A DNA stretch of 64,000 bases from Paulinella micropora (GCA_019918135.1 WBZZ01006516.1:35001-99000), one strand, 5' to 3'. Shown: positions 12,071 through 24,300, counted from the first letter of the stretch. Numbers and translations are program-made. The notes: a model not told the origin generated them from the letters alone.

Positions 12071-12620
12071 GACTAAAACTTTTATCGCTGATTTTTATAT
12101 TGTTGGTTATTTATTTTTGGATCGGCCGAGCCGATTTGTTTGGTGCGAGATGTATACAATTTATTAAAAGAAATATATAGAACCAAAAGTCACAAATTCA
12201 GCTGGAATTACAAAAAATGCATCTTCTTGGCGCCCTCGTACAGGCGTGAATCAGCATCCTGTACATTATTGCGCGGATTTCAGGAATCTCGCAGTCAGCT
12301 TGCATTCGGTCAGGGCGCAACAGTGCCCCCGACAGACCTGATTCAGAACATGAAAAGTTTTCACTTTGTAAACTCTCCGTTTAAAACAGAAATTAAAGTT
12401 CTTTAATTTCCTTGTTGGCGCACTCCTCTCCACAATCTCCTCCCTTCTTTCTTTCTCACCCCCCCCCCCCGTCATCCGTGTCCCGCGCGGGAGAGGAAGC
12501 ACCGGGGGGGGGGGGGGGAGGGCAGGGGCTAAGAAGCAAGTGCACTCAGCCAAGGATGGAGAGACAGCCCCTGCATTGTTAAAAGGCCCCTCCCCCCCCC
12601 CCCCCCTCCACGAAGATTAG
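12071..12620. other. Left flank of the element, no gene recognised
   Basis: AT-rich to about 12,415, including AATATATAG and TTAATTT stretches, then a spacer with C and G runs (12,460-12,470, 12,505-12,519, 12,591-12,606). An 88-codon frame at 12,140-12,406 has no recognisable features. Confidence 0.4.
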
Positions 12621-12624
12621 TTGC

Positions 12625-14323
12625 CATGGACCCACCGACCAAGCGGGCTAGTGCAGGCTGAGCGCGGGCACGTCGTGCAGCTGATCGGCCTGCTAAAGAG
12701 AGTATGCCGGCAGCACCAAAGAGAGGCCGGCGTACTACCAACCCAACCGGCCGAAGCAGTAGAACTTCTGCTTGAAGGGTGGATTCCCTTGCAAGTGGAA
12801 GAGCACAAATCGCGCGAGGGCAATTCCGGCCTAGCCCCCAGGCTTCTTGCGCTCCAAAACACTGATCTGGCTGCGGCCATGAAGACGGTCTGGCCTGCAA
12901 ACATTCGCTGCCTGGTTATCGCCCAGCCAGACCTAGCCAGCCTGTACGGCCTGGGGCAAAACTGGCCTGATCACCTCGCGTTGTCCGTCGGGGCCGGGCA
13001 GGGGGGCTTGTGTCTGGAGAAGCTGCAGACCACCCCAGGCGAGGCGGCGCCGTTGGTCGCGGACTTGGTCAACCACTTACAACTACAAGACCACTTCCAA
13101 AAACAGGGGCTGGCGCCTGAAGTCTACGGCTGCCTCAACATCAAGGAGGCCTCCTCCTCCTCTTCGAACGGGGACGGGCGAGCCCTGGACAGTGCCCCGA
13201 ACCATTGGATCGCGATGGCCTTCACCCCTGGCCGCGGGCCACAGGAGGAGACCGATTTACTGGCCTACACAGCAGCAGCGCTGCCCGGGGTAGGAGTCCA
13301 GCGGTTTACGGCGTTTGTCGACGAGTTGTTGAAAGCACTGGCGGCTATGAAAACCATGCTGGCTAACTGGGCGCCAACGGACACGATCTTTTGTAACACG
13401 AGCAAGTCGCTCGTGCTGGGCAACGTGAGGCCTAGGTATTTCAGGCAGATTGGGGGGGGGGGGGGGGGGGGAGGGGGTCAGGCCCGAGTGCAGCGGAGTA
13501 CCCTCAGGCCGTCCACCTCGCTAACTGGCTGAGCCTCACGGCGAGTGGTCTGGGGGTACTTCCGCCCACGTACTTTGACGTGTTGCGGACTAAACTAGAA
13601 GGCTCGTTGGGCTTTGCGGGACAGCCCCCCACGATCGAAAATACCCCGAACCTGCGGGTGGTCGCCAAGTGGTGGTCACAAGAGCTGCGGGACGCTCAGG
13701 GGCGGGGGGGCTGCTGCTTGCTCGGGGCGGCCGGAAAGCTGAGCCAGACGGCGCTCAAGCAGCCTCGCTTATTCCGGCTCGACAGGCAGGATCACTGGTC
13801 TGCGCGAGGGAAGGCCTTTATCTCGGAGCCCGCCAACCTCGGGCCTTGTTGGCTACGTTTCCGCGGGGCCGACGAATTCGTCGGGCGCTTGCCAACACTG
13901 ACATGGAATGATGACGAGTTGGTCGCTGAGGTGGGCGCCTTTCTGACCGCGCTTGTGTGGGTTGGGAGGCACTGGGCTGCCACCACGGCAAAGCTCAAGG
14001 AGGTTGAGTCGAAGCTGGCGAGAAAGCGGACAGCCTGCGGGTGTCTGCAACAGAGGATGGACGCGCTTCGTGTAACGTCCATCAAGAAATCACCGCTAGA
14101 ACTCATTCATGCCATCTACCTAGATTTTGATCAAGCTCCGCGCAAAGGAACCGGGAAACACATAACTACGGACGGCAGATATAAAAGGCAGACACTTGTG
14201 CTGGCACAGGTAAAAGAAAAATCAAAGAAAGATTCCGATGCCTGTGGGCTGAACTCTCACAAGGGACAGGCCCTCGTCTGGAAATGTTGGAGCAGAAGCA
14301 AAAGGAATGGAACGATAATTTAA
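12625..14323 (+). pseudogene. Kinase-fold-like protein, virus part
   Basis: Broken. The left portion reads like a protein-kinase N-lobe and hinge: FQKQGLAPEVYG is followed by HWIAMAFTPGRG, then a helical stretch and a possible catalytic-loop equivalent TDTIFCNTSKSLVLGNV. The right portion (13,580-14,323) is open and unrecognised, with a helical, charged C-terminal part. Kinase-like proteins occur twice more in the element (15,474 and 50,439). Activity cannot be judged from sequence. The next gene overlaps its end by about 40 bases. Confidence 0.4.
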
Positions 14324-15087
14324 AAGAAATGTGCAGCCGAGCGAGTCTACTGGTGGAGCAGGTGAAGACGGGCGAGAAGCGCACCTACAAAATGCTCGGT
14401 GAGCATTATGTAGTTTGGCGTAGCGAGTGGACAACCTGGATGAATTCTCAGGACGCGGAGGACCATGCGCCAGAGCTCAAGCTATTCATGCAGCAGCAAG
14501 AAATAGCAGAGCTAGAACGGGGGCGACTCAGCGCGCAAGCACTCCTCAATGTGTATGCAAGCCCCCGGCAGCTGCAACCGCCAACCCTGTTGCGACGACA
14601 GCAGCCACAGATGCTGTCGCTGCCACAGGAGCCGCTAGAGCGCCGACCGCAAGGTCAAGCGGCGCGAATAGTGCCAATAGTGCCAACAGCACAAGCGCTG
14701 CAAGCTACCACAACGCTGACAGAGCGACTGCAGCAAGAGCTGCAAACCGCCAGGACGCACAAGCAGCATCTAGAGAGACAACAACGGCAGCCACCGGAGC
14801 CAAGAGAGCAACGACTGCCAGATCCAGATACGCGAATCGTGGGATTAGAGCGACGGCTGCTAGCTCTGGAGGAGCGGGTAGTGCAATCAGAGCAACAACT
14901 GCAAGCTGAAAGGACGCGAACACAGCGACTAGAGAGCCAATTGCAAACTGTACAGGCGGGAACGCAGCGACTACAGCAAGAAGAGTGGGCACGGGGAGGT
15001 CTGGACGCTTTGGCCCAAGCTGTAGAACTACGCGAGAAAGAAGTCAGGGTTGTAGCCGCCGGCCGGCGGTTGGCAGCAACCCCCTAG
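14284..15087 (+). CDS. Gln/Arg-rich coiled-coil protein, virus part
   Basis: Looks whole as a frame: 267 codons from ATG at 14,284. The N-terminal 90 residues are helical and charged; the rest is extremely rich in Gln, Leu, Arg and Glu with heptad-like spacing (LQQELQTARTHKQHLERQQ), indicating a long coiled coil. No signal peptide or membrane segment. Because it begins inside the end of the preceding kinase-like region on the same strand, it may instead be that protein's C-terminal tail. Function unknown; a structural or scaffold role would fit. Confidence 0.5.
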   Translation: MLEQKQKEWNDNLKEMCSRASLLVEQVKTGEKRTYKMLGEHYVVWRSEWTTWMNSQDAEDHAPELKLFMQQQEIAELERGRLSAQALLNVYASPRQLQPPTLLRRQQPQMLSLPQEPLERRPQGQAARIVPIVPTAQALQATTTLTERLQQELQTARTHKQHLERQQRQPPEPREQRLPDPDTRIVGLERRLLALEERVVQSEQQLQAERTRTQRLESQLQTVQAGTQRLQQEEWARGGLDALAQAVELREKEVRVVAAGRRLAATP

Positions 15088-15106
15088 GCCGACGGGGGAG
15101 GGGGAA

Positions 15107-15293
<187 letters not shown>

Positions 15294-15375
15294 CTTTTGT
15301 TCTCCTGCCCTCCTTCCCATCCCTTCCGCCCGCTTCACTCCAAAGCGCTTTTTTTTCTGCTGGTGTGTGTCAAAA

Positions 15376-15380
<5 letters not shown>

Positions 15381-15430
<50 letters not shown>
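15381..15430. repeat. GA microsatellite in the 5' flank
   Basis: About 25 GA dinucleotides, ending roughly 45 bases before the ATG at 15,474. Similar purine or CT repeats precede other starts in the element (61,896-61,929 before 61,931; 56,418-56,445). Confidence 0.95.
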
Positions 15431-15432
<2 letters not shown>

Positions 15433-15473
15433 AAGGTGAGCGTGCGCGAGACGACGACGACGAGGGGCCGACG

Positions 15474-18400
15474 ATGGATTCGGTTGGTCTGCAAGCACTG
15501 TTGAACGTCCTCGAGAAAGCAAGCTTGGTGTGCCAGCGTTGTCAAATAAAAACCAAAAGTGTTCGAGACTACAAGTACAGCCCTCCTGCCGCTCAACAAC
15601 GCTGGCTTGTAGAGTGGAAGGAAAACGTAAGGAGGCCAGAAGATAAGCAGGCCGCCAGCGGTGTGCCCGTCCGAGCCCCTTTACTACGATGGGCCGCGGA
15701 AGATCGCGGCAGGCCAGCCGTACGGGTACCAGTCGAAAGTCTAGCTGCCAAGAGCTGGGCCAAACTAGCGTGGACGTCGTCGTTGCTGCCACCCCGTGAC
15801 AGCGGGCTGCCCAAGTTGCATACTTTGGAGAGGGAGAACGTGACGTATGCCTTTGTGCAAGGCCCCAGCCTGCCCGTGCTAGTGAAAAAGGCGGCGCTCC
15901 AACAGTACGTGCACCTGGCTACGGGTTGCACGCCCGCGGTGGGCTGTCTCTTGTGGGTGAAGGCGAGCAAGGGAGAGAAGCCGGACGAGTTTTGGCTGTG
16001 CAGCGAATGGGCAGGCGTAGAGATAGGCCAGGACCACGGAGGGGCGCAGCCGGGGCGGGGGGCCGCGCTGGCGGCTTTGGAGGAGCGCATGGCCCTGGGG
16101 TGTTGCGGCGGCCTGCTGCTGTTGTCGAAGCTCGGGCCTAGTTCGCTGTGCTGGAGCGAGCGACTGCAACAGTACCTGTTGTCCCCATCGGGGCTCGCCC
16201 ACGCGCAAGAGCTAGCGCTCTCGCGTACGACGACGCGCGCAGAGAGGTTGCTGTACCAGCGAGCGTGCAGGTTATCGAACCTGCTGGTGCTGGCCGCGCT
16301 GTTCCGCACGCTGCACAGCGCAGCGCTGCGTCGGGCGGGGCTAGCGGCCGTCGCCGGGCAAATAGAGACGCTGGCGCAGGAGCCCGTGCTCAGCCTGGCC
16401 AGAGGTTGGTGGCCACCGTCGGGGCCGGGCGCGGGCTCTAACCTTGACTACTACCTGCAAGTTGTCAGGCACAGCAATAGCCCGGCGCGCGTCGTCGTCA
16501 CGCCTACGCCCGCGCCCCTGCGACTACCGTCGACCACCACTAGTACTACCCCGCTCCCGACGACGACGATCCCCGCGGTGGCCCTACAGGCGGCAGGCTT
16601 GGCGCCTGCAGGACTGCGGGTCGGCGCACCGCTGCCCGGACTTATGCCAGTGTCGGCACGCGAGTACTGGGAGGGCGAGCTGTGTGACTTTCTGGCTCGG
16701 TTCTTGTGGGCGGCGTGCCGCCTGTGCATGTTTGAGTTGGAGCCCGAGAACTTTACTTGGGACGGAGAGCGACGGCGCTTCTGGGTCTCTGGCACGGCGC
16801 GCTGGCTAGGGAGCGCCGATGTAGTAGCCAGCGCGCAGAGCACGGAGCCGCGGGTGCGGTCTGCTACCCTGAGGCTGTCGAACGCGCTGGCACTTTTTCT
16901 GTGCTTCTACGGGAGCCGGTTGCGAGACCGGGCTTGCGTGCTGCGGCCCGCGCAGAGCTGGGCGCTGGCGGTGTGCCAAGAGCTGCGGCTGTGCGCGGAG
17001 GAGGAGGAGGAGACGCCCGCGCAGTGGCTGGAAGGGCTAACGTGGGAGGGCGCGTTGCGGCAGCGGCGGCAGGAGCGGGGGGCGCTGCCGGCACCCGCCG
17101 TGCAGCTCGGCCGCTGGTGGTATTACTTGTTGCGTTCGGAGACGAGCGCCAGCGAGACGCTGGGGCGTGCGTTTCGCTGCGTGGCCAACCTAGGCAGCGC
17201 GGCTAGTTTTGCGCACGTCCCCCCGGAGCTGCGCGGGCTTTTCTTCGACGACAGCAAGGCGCCGGCCGGACACTTTCTCCTGGTCCACAACCCCCCCAAC
17301 CGGGCCTCGGCGCGCCGGCGCCTGTCGGAGGAGCTGGTCGGTCGCTTCGTGGTGTGGGTCTGTCTGCTGCTGCTGGAGGTGGTACGTGACTCACCACAGG
17401 GTCCCGAGGGGGCGTACCTGCAAGTAGGCGCCCCCCGGGACTTTGGGCTCCCGGGCGCGCCGGAACTTCACGGCCCGGGGAAACCAGAGCCCCCACCCCG
17501 CGGGCGGGCCCTGTTCCCGGCGGGGTGTGTCTTGGGCGGCACATGGGACTGCCCCCAATGTACGCTGGCGGGGAACATATTCTCGGCGTCCGTGTGCGGC
17601 TTGTGCAAAGGCGCCAACCCCTACGTGCTGTGCCTTCCCTGCAAGGCGAGCGAGCCGAATTTGTATGCGCAGGCTCAGGAGCTGCTGCGTTTCTACCGCC
17701 AGGCACGGGGTGGGATCGGGGACGGGCTGGCCTCGCCGCTGGGCAAGGAGGCGGCGGCCTCGGCCGTCATGATCAGACGCTCGTCTCCCTGCGCGCGCAA
17801 CCAGGACAAGTCCGATACACAGGGCACGGCACGGCCCCTCTTGTACGCGCTGCTGGATTACTACTTGCAGCAAGAAAAGGGCGAGCTGATCTTTGTGGAC
17901 GCCGGGGCCGGAGAGGGGCACGCGGTCAATATCGCGGGCGCGGCGCGATGGGCTTTCGGGCGGTGTACGGCTTTGACCCCGGAGACTTTGCTGCAACCCA
18001 GACCACCGCCTGGAGCTCGATGCTCACCAGGCTGCAAGGTGTGCTGGCCCAGGCTACGCGGCCGCAGATCTCCTGGGACACGGCCTGTCACGAGGGCTTC
18101 ACCCTGGCAAAGATTCTGCCCGACGACCGCGGCTCGGCACAGGGCGCTGCCTGTTCCAGTATTGCACTTTTCAGCTTCTGTGCGGGCTGGAAACCGCCGC
18201 ACAAGGAAGCTCTGCTAGAATTAATACAAAAAGACAGGCGCGTGCGCTACGCTTTTCTAATTGATCGGCACCGGGATTTGGTGGACATGCAGGTCCCCGA
18301 AGTCCTGTCAGACTTTGGACTGGAGTGTCACGCGCCGGTGCCAAGTCGGGCGGACAGCCCGTGCTGGATACCTCGCCAGAGATCGAGCTTGAGCTGTCGC

Positions 18401-18493
18401 TCAAGCTTGAACTGTCATCCCTCAGAGGCCTTGTCCAATTACGATTGCAGCCCGTGTAAACCTCGTAGCCCCTCCCCCAGAGCGGCTCGCTGA
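15474..18493 (+). pseudogene. Kinase-like, RanBP2 zinc finger and methyltransferase-like fusion, virus part
   Basis: Broken, about 1,000 codons. It starts MDSVGLQALLNVLEKASL. A long helical first part contains a kinase catalytic-loop-like block FELEPENFTWDGERRRFWV near 16,735-16,790. Near 17,535-17,610 lies a textbook RanBP2-type zinc finger: TWDCPQC, then N and F, then CGLCKGANP. After it comes a class I methyltransferase motif I, LIFVDAGAGEGHAVNIA (about 17,890-17,935), and an RAVYGFDP motif II-like block at about 17,960. RanBP2 fingers bind ubiquitin or single-stranded RNA; the methyltransferase substrate is unknown, though the glycine motif resembles DOT1- and RNA-type enzymes. The 3' end overlaps that of the convergent glycoprotein gene. 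Confidence 0.6.
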
Positions 18494-19274
18494 AATTCTG
18501 GACTGGCGCCGTACACTCTGCAGGGCCGCTACAACGGCAGCTGCCGCCAGTTCCCACGCCTACGCCGGCCCGTGGGTACAGTTCAGAAGGGCTGGGGACG
18601 TCGATGCGCAGGCAGTCCCCGGAGCCGTTGTAAGCTCTGTAGGTATTGTACATGATCAACAGGTACGCAGTTCCTGGCGTAGCGGCTTCGGGGCAGGGGT
18701 GGGCCCAACGATGGCGCAGTATCACGTCGTTGGGCGGCCCATAGTCGTCAAACATGTACTCGCTCATGTGCGGGTACTTCTCCGTGGAAGGGCTGTAAGG
18801 GTTGTCGAGGGCATCCGTGACATTCTCGGCTAGAATCTCCAGGATGCCATCGGAGCACATACCTATCCACGCCCCCAGATCCTGCGTAAAGTTTAGTGCT
18901 TGCTGGAGCAGCATCATTTCCTGCGTTAGGTTCGTCAGCTTGGTCCCCACAAAAAACAGCAAATGCACATCGCAGCCCGCCGCAACTTGCACCCGTGTCT
19001 CCACGCCCTGCCCGTCGCCCAACTCCAGTGCTAAAAAAGCACCCAACTCCTCCTCCTCCGTGCGGCCCGCATACGAGAACGAACCTGCGCTTTCCGCCAG
19101 GCAGCCGCACAGATGGCGGCTGCAGCTTTCTAGCGTGCTGGCAGCGTTCAGGCACATGACGCTTGTTCCCGGAGGGCACAAGCCTGCCTGACAGCTAGCC
19201 CAGCAGACTAACTGCAGGCCCAACGCTAGCAACAGCAGCCAGCTGTTGCTTGTGATCAGGGGCGTCGCAAACAT
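18171..19274 (-). CDS. Secreted Cys-rich glycoprotein A (paralogue of 57,962-58,888), virus part
   Basis: Looks whole, 367 codons. A signal peptide is clear (LLLLALGLQLVCWASCQA). The ectodomain is Cys-rich with N-glycosylation sequons (NLT, NFT, NGS, NFS, NWT). Conserved blocks shared with the right-hand copy include HLCGC, GCDV, MCSDG, VILRHRW, NGSGDCLRID and GYEVYTGC. A Ser-rich stalk follows, then a hydrophobic end (ACLFVLILAELPCAAV) that could be a tail anchor or a GPI signal. Its last 320 bases overlap the opposite-strand 3' end of the methyltransferase-like gene. A virion or cell-surface role is inferred. Confidence 0.75.
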   Translation of the reverse strand: MFATPLITSNSWLLLLALGLQLVCWASCQAGLCPPGTSVMCLNAASTLESCSRHLCGCLAESAGSFSYAGRTEEEELGAFLALELGDGQGVETRVQVAAGCDVHLLFFVGTKLTNLTQEMMLLQQALNFTQDLGAWIGMCSDGILEILAENVTDALDNPYSPSTEKYPHMSEYMFDDYGPPNDVILRHRWAHPCPEAATPGTAYLLIMYNTYRAYNGSGDCLRIDVPSPSELYPRAGVGVGTGGSCRCSGPAECTAPVQNFSEPLWGRGYEVYTGCNRNWTRPLRDDSSSLSDSSSSISGEVSSTGCPPDLAPARDTPVQSLTGLRGPACPPNPGADQLEKRSARACLFVLILAELPCAAVSSPHRS

Positions 19275-19398
19275 GTGTGCGCTTCTTCTTTTGTTCGACT
19301 CTAACTCTGCGCAGGTCTTGGTTTCTTTCTGGTCTGTTTATGTTCTGTACACACGAACAGACAGGTCTAAGCTGTGGCAGAGCAAAAAACTTAGGGGG

Positions 19399-19560
19399 GG
19401 GGGGTGCCCCCCCCCCTCCCTTGCTCACAACCCCCCCCCCCCCCCCACACCCTCCTCCCTTGCTCACAACGCCCCCCCCCCACCCCTCCTTCCTTTGCCC
19501 CCTCCCCCCCCCCCCGCCCCCTCTCCCCCTCCTTCTTCACTGGAGCGAAAGAAAAAGGGA
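19399..19560. other. C-run spacer with repeated TTGCTCACAAC
   Basis: G and C homopolymers upstream of the minus-strand glycoprotein. The phrase CTTGCTCACAACSCCCCCC occurs twice (about 19,421 and 19,460), a short tandem repeat. No gene. Confidence 0.7.
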
Positions 19561-19725
19561 GGGGAGGATCGCCCCGACAATTGCACCCCCCAAATCTATC
19601 TTGTTCTGTGCGGCCGAGCTTGGTTTTCAGAGCTTTGCAGGTCCGGCAGGCTTGTATAGCCCCGAACTTAGCTATGCACTTGTTTAATAAAAAGAGAAAT
19701 CACTAACGTTGGTGGGCCTTTCCGG

Positions 19726-21192
19726 TTATGCCGTTTCTAGCTCTTGCATAAATTCTTGAGAGAACAAAGGCTCGCCAGGACGGAGGACTGAGCTCCTGCC
19801 TCGCTCGTGCTGGGCCGGCGCAAGAGGGTTTGCCTCTGCCTCCCCCGCCTCGGCACCAGGACTTGCCTCTTCCAGCTGCAGGACTTCGTCCATTCCAGCA
19901 AAGCTGCTAGTAGAGTCGAAGCGGAGCGAGTTCGGGTCCTGGGGGCTCATGTAGGGTTCAACCAAGGATCGCGAGGAGCTTTCACCCTGCCTTAACCCGT
20001 CAGCCCCCGGAGAATCCGAGGAATGCTTGCTGTCAAAACCTCCGCCGCTGGTTGCCCCCTCTTGCACTAGCACAGGCTGCTGGTTGTCGAGAGACAGCAT
20101 GTTCTGCTGTCCCGGCCTAGGGATTTCAATTTCCAGATTTAGCGTTCCTAGCAGCGGGTTATAAAACTCCTCACTGGCGTCATTGTCTAGCGAGTGCAAG
20201 AGGCCTTCTTGTAAAGACCTGCCAGAAATTGATATTGGCAACTGTGAGGCCATGTCTTCGTGGTGTAGGTCGGCTGGCTCTGGGTGATAACTCAGTCTTA
20301 GCTTGCTTTGCGAATGACGTGCTTTCGCTGGTGACAGCAGCGGCTGCTTTTCCTTGCCGGCGGTGGCGGGCTCGGTAGTGTCCAGACCCGACAGAGCTGC
20401 CTGGGCTAGCAGCTGTAGGTTATGCTTTTGGTAATACTGGTAACAACAACAAACCAAAAAGCAGGCCGCAAGTGCGTAAGCCAGCCATCGGTCCCAGGCG
20501 CCCATGCGGGCCTCAAGGGCCGCCTGCCTCTGTGTTGTCGGCCCTAGGCTCGACGACAGGGTCAGGGCGGGGGTTGAGCCTCCCAAGCCAGGCGGGGTGG
20601 GGGTTGGGCTCAAGCTGGAGTCCCGCACCGTTGTGCCGGCGGTGGTGGTGGAGCTAGGGCTGGGCACAGAGCTGGGGATCGGGCTGGGGTCGGAGAGCGT
20701 GTTGTTGTTGTTGTCGTTGTACCCTGGACGTACAAGCGCCAGTCGTAGCATGCCACGCGTGGCTACGGGTGCGGTGCAGTTGTGAACCCAAAGGGCCGCT
20801 TCCAGCGTAAGGAGCGCGTGGCTGGAGTTAAGCATGGCACTGGGCACAGTCCCCTGTGCCAAACACAGGAGCGAGCTGCGCTGCCCAGTCCAAGCGATCG
20901 ATACGTTGAGACTGTACACAATTCCGGAGTTCCAGCAAGGGTCGCGGAGGTAGCAGAGGGCAGGTACAAGCTGCTTGCTGGCATTGGCGGCCAGAGTGGG
21001 GACCAAGCCCCACAGGCACGTGCCGGAAAAGCTGCCCCCTGCATCTATTGCCAGCGCAGCCCCAGACCCCGCGGGTTCCGGCCCCTGTTGTTGCTGGCCG
21101 CTGTGGGGCGTGCCTCCAGCATGGTAGAGGCTCTCCAGCAAGAGCATGTCCTCGGCAGCAGGAATACCACTCCGGCCGCTGCTGAGGGACAT
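19726..21192 (-). pseudogene. Type I membrane protein with long acidic tail, virus part
   Basis: Probably incomplete at its 5' side and counted as broken. A 488-codon frame from ATG 21,192 has an ectodomain with sequons (NAS, NVS, NSS, NCT), a Ser/Thr/Pro-rich stalk (around 20,520-20,700), one transmembrane segment (WLAYALAACFLVCCCYQYY) and a roughly 220-residue Ser/Glu/Asp-rich cytoplasmic tail. No signal peptide is visible at this Met, and Cys-rich open frames of similar flavour lie upstream on the same strand to about 21,340, just before the foreign AT-rich segment. It is plausibly an envelope glycoprotein; no family recognised. Confidence 0.6.
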
Positions 21193-21379
21193 ACGCGCAG
21201 TCGGCTAGCGGGTTGCCACCCGTGCTTATAAAGGTCGGGGCACCGCGGGGGGCACACCCAGGCCAGCAGGACAGTGACACGGCTCCCCCCGGGGTTTGCT
21301 GCTTCGAACAGATATTGCCCCGCAAAGGAAGACGCGGAGGGGTCAGTCGCGCCAGAGGGCTCACACAGCCACGAGCCGG

Positions 21380-24300
21380 CTCAAGAAAAGAAGACGGGAA
21401 AGAAGAAGGAGAAGGAGAAGCCAGTAAAGAAGAAGGGAAAGAAGAAGGAGAAGGACAAGGAGAAGAATGACAAGGACAAGGAGAAGGACAAGGAGAAGGA
21501 CAAGGAGAAGAATAATGACAAGGACACGGAGAAGGACAAGGAGGAGGACAAGGAGAAGGACAAGGAGAAGGACAAGGAGAAGGACAAGGGGAAGGACAAG
21601 GAGGAGGACAAGGAGGAGAAGAAGAAGAATAAGAATAAGAAGGGAAAGAAGGAGAAGGGGAAGAAGAAGGATGAGGAGGATGACGAGGAGGACGAGGAGG
21701 AGGAGGACGAGGAGGACGAGGAGGAGGAGAAGGTGACGAAGGACAAGGACAAGGAGAAGGAGGAGGAGAAGAAGACGACGACGACGAAGAAGAAGAAGAA
21801 GAAGGAGAAGAAGAATAAGAAGGGAAAGAAGAAGGAGAAGGGGAAGGAAGAGGAGGATGACGAGGAGAACGAGGAGGAGAAGGACGAGGAGGAGGACGAG
21901 GAGGAGAACGAGGAGGTGACGAAGGACAAGGACAAGGACAAGGAGGAGGAGGAGAAAGGAAAGCAGAAGGAGGAGGAGAAGGACAAGGACAAGGAGAAGG
22001 ACAAGGACAAGGACAAGGGCAATGAGAGAGTAAACAAAACAGGAGTCCCAGAAGTCCCAGAAGGAAAATTTCGTATTTACGAAATCCCGGGTTGGTTTGA
22101 ATACATATTCGAGAACGAGGAGGACCAGAAAGCACACACGGACTCCAAAGGCCGCAAGTTCCAAGACGGGTTCGTTCTTCTTTCTTTTTTATGTTAAATT
22201 ATAATAAATTAATATGTAATTGTAGAAATTTCTTTCTTTTCTTTTCTTTTCTTTCTTTTCTTTCTTTTCTTTCTTTTCTTTCTTTTCTTTCTTTTCTTTC
22301 TTTTCTTTCTTTTCTTTCTTTTCTTTCTTTCTTTCTTTTCTTTCTTTCTTTTCTTGTCTGTTGTTTCTTTCTTTTCTTTCTTTTCTTTCTTTTCTTTTAA
22401 TTTCTTTTTTTTCTTTTTCTTTTTTCTTTTTTCCTTTTCTTTCTTTTCTTTCTTTTTTTCTTTCTTTTCTTTCTTTTCTTTCTTTCTTTTCTTTCTTTTC
22501 TTTCTTTTCTTTTTTTTTCCTTTCTTTTCCTTATTTTCTTTATTTCGTTTTCTTTCTTTTCTATCTTCAAATTGTTTCTTTTCTTTCTTTTCTTTTCTTT
22601 CCTTTTCTTTCCTTTCTTTTTTTCTTTTTTTTCTTCTCTTTTTTCTTCTCTTTTTTCTTTTTTTTCCTTCTCTTTTTTCTTCTCTTTTTCTTCTTTTCTT
22701 CTTTCTTTTTTCTTTTTGTTTCTTTTCTTTCTTTTCTTTTTTCTTTTCCTTTTCTTTATTTAACTTTTCTTAAAATTTTGTTTCTTTTCTTTTTTTTCTT
22801 CTTTTTTTTCTTTTTTTTCCTTTCTTTCCTTTCTTTCTTTTCTTTCTTTTCTTTCTTTTTCGTTATCTTCTTTCTTTTCTTTCTTTTCTTAATATTTGAT
22901 GTCGGACTGAGAGCCTTCCACAGTGTCCCCCCCCCCCCCCAAGCACTTGTTTGTTCGTGCTTATTGCTAAGGTTGTTCATGACATGGACAACAGACGATG
23001 CTAAGGTACATTAATTACATTAATATTGTTGTCCCGGTCACCACTGGGTCAGAAACATGGTGTTTGGGTAATTAAAGGTGCGCGAGGGGGTATACATCAC
23101 CGACGTCAGGCTGACCACAAGAGCAGGCTTGATATTGGCCCCCCAAAGGCAGATTGAGACTCGCGAAAACGATGTGTGGCCTGCGCCTGGGTTTTGATTG
23201 ATTTTTTTTTCTTAAAAAAACAACAATAATTTGCTATAGGATGATCCTTGAGTTTCCAGTGGGCTGGAAGAAAAGAAAACCCGAAGCTAATGAAAATGGT
23301 ACGAATGTTTTGTCATTTTCACCCATGATTGGTTGTTATTGCAGGTGTCGGAACGAAGAAGTGGATCGCAGTGTTGCGGGGAATGGATGCTGATTTGGAC
23401 GGCAAGACCGACACTGAGTTTCTTCAACTCATGTGCCCAAAATTGTTGAATCTTGCTCATGGCTTGTGTCACCCCCCTCACAAGCGGAACTATATTGAAG
23501 ACGTGTTGACCTTTTTCCTTCCATATGTTGGGGATCCTACGAATCCCCCCCCCCCCATTCTTCGAAGATACAGATGGAAGGCTTTGCTAGTTAAGGAGTT
23601 GGCAGGCAAGGCTAAGGTATGCAATTATTGCGCAAAGGGCTTTAGCTTTATTTATTGCTGCTTTTTTAGCTCTTCATTTTTATGGTGTGATAGAGGAACA
23701 GAGCAGCAGTAGAGCAAGGCTACAAACCTTTGCGCTCTTCTGATCGCCGGACCAAAAGGCCAAGGAAATTTACACCAGGTTCTTTGCGTCAACACTGTTC
23801 TATGTAACACAGTTCTCTTATGAATTTTATTGTTTGATACTAGGTAGCAGTGACACTGCGCCTGAACCAGAGGATGAGGGTGAAACTAGTGAAGATGAGG
23901 TTATAGTCGAGGAGAATACAAAAAAGAAGAAAAATTTGAAGGCAAAGCAGAAGGTGAAGCAGAAGAAGGTGAAAAGGGGCAAGAAGGAGCAGCCCTCCAC
24001 GCCTCCGGACGAGGAATCGGAAGCCGAGGAGAAACTTGAGCAAGCCAACCAGGTCTGTTCTCACTCTGCAGCTGTTATGTTGTTGTCTAATTAATGATAC
24101 ATATGTAGTGTAGTACTAGTGGTGTCTCCGAAGCCTCTTTGCAAGCGATTTTGAAGGAGGCAATGAAAGAACATAGTAGCAAAATGAATGAGAACATGGA
24201 GAAGCTTTTGAAACAGTATGAAAAGAAAGAAGCAGGGAAGGAAGGTAAAGGAAAGAACAATGGAGAAACAGAGAAGGATAAGGAGACGCAAGGCTCTGAG

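Noticed and set aside
20828-22135. Long minus-strand Pro/Ser-rich frame
   Set aside because: Over most of its length it is the antisense of the Lys/Glu-rich repeat; only its Cys-containing part near 20,830-21,340 may relate to the adjacent membrane protein.
22221-22890. Phe-rich and Lys-rich proteins over the pyrimidine tract
   Set aside because: Pure simple-repeat translation with no other support.
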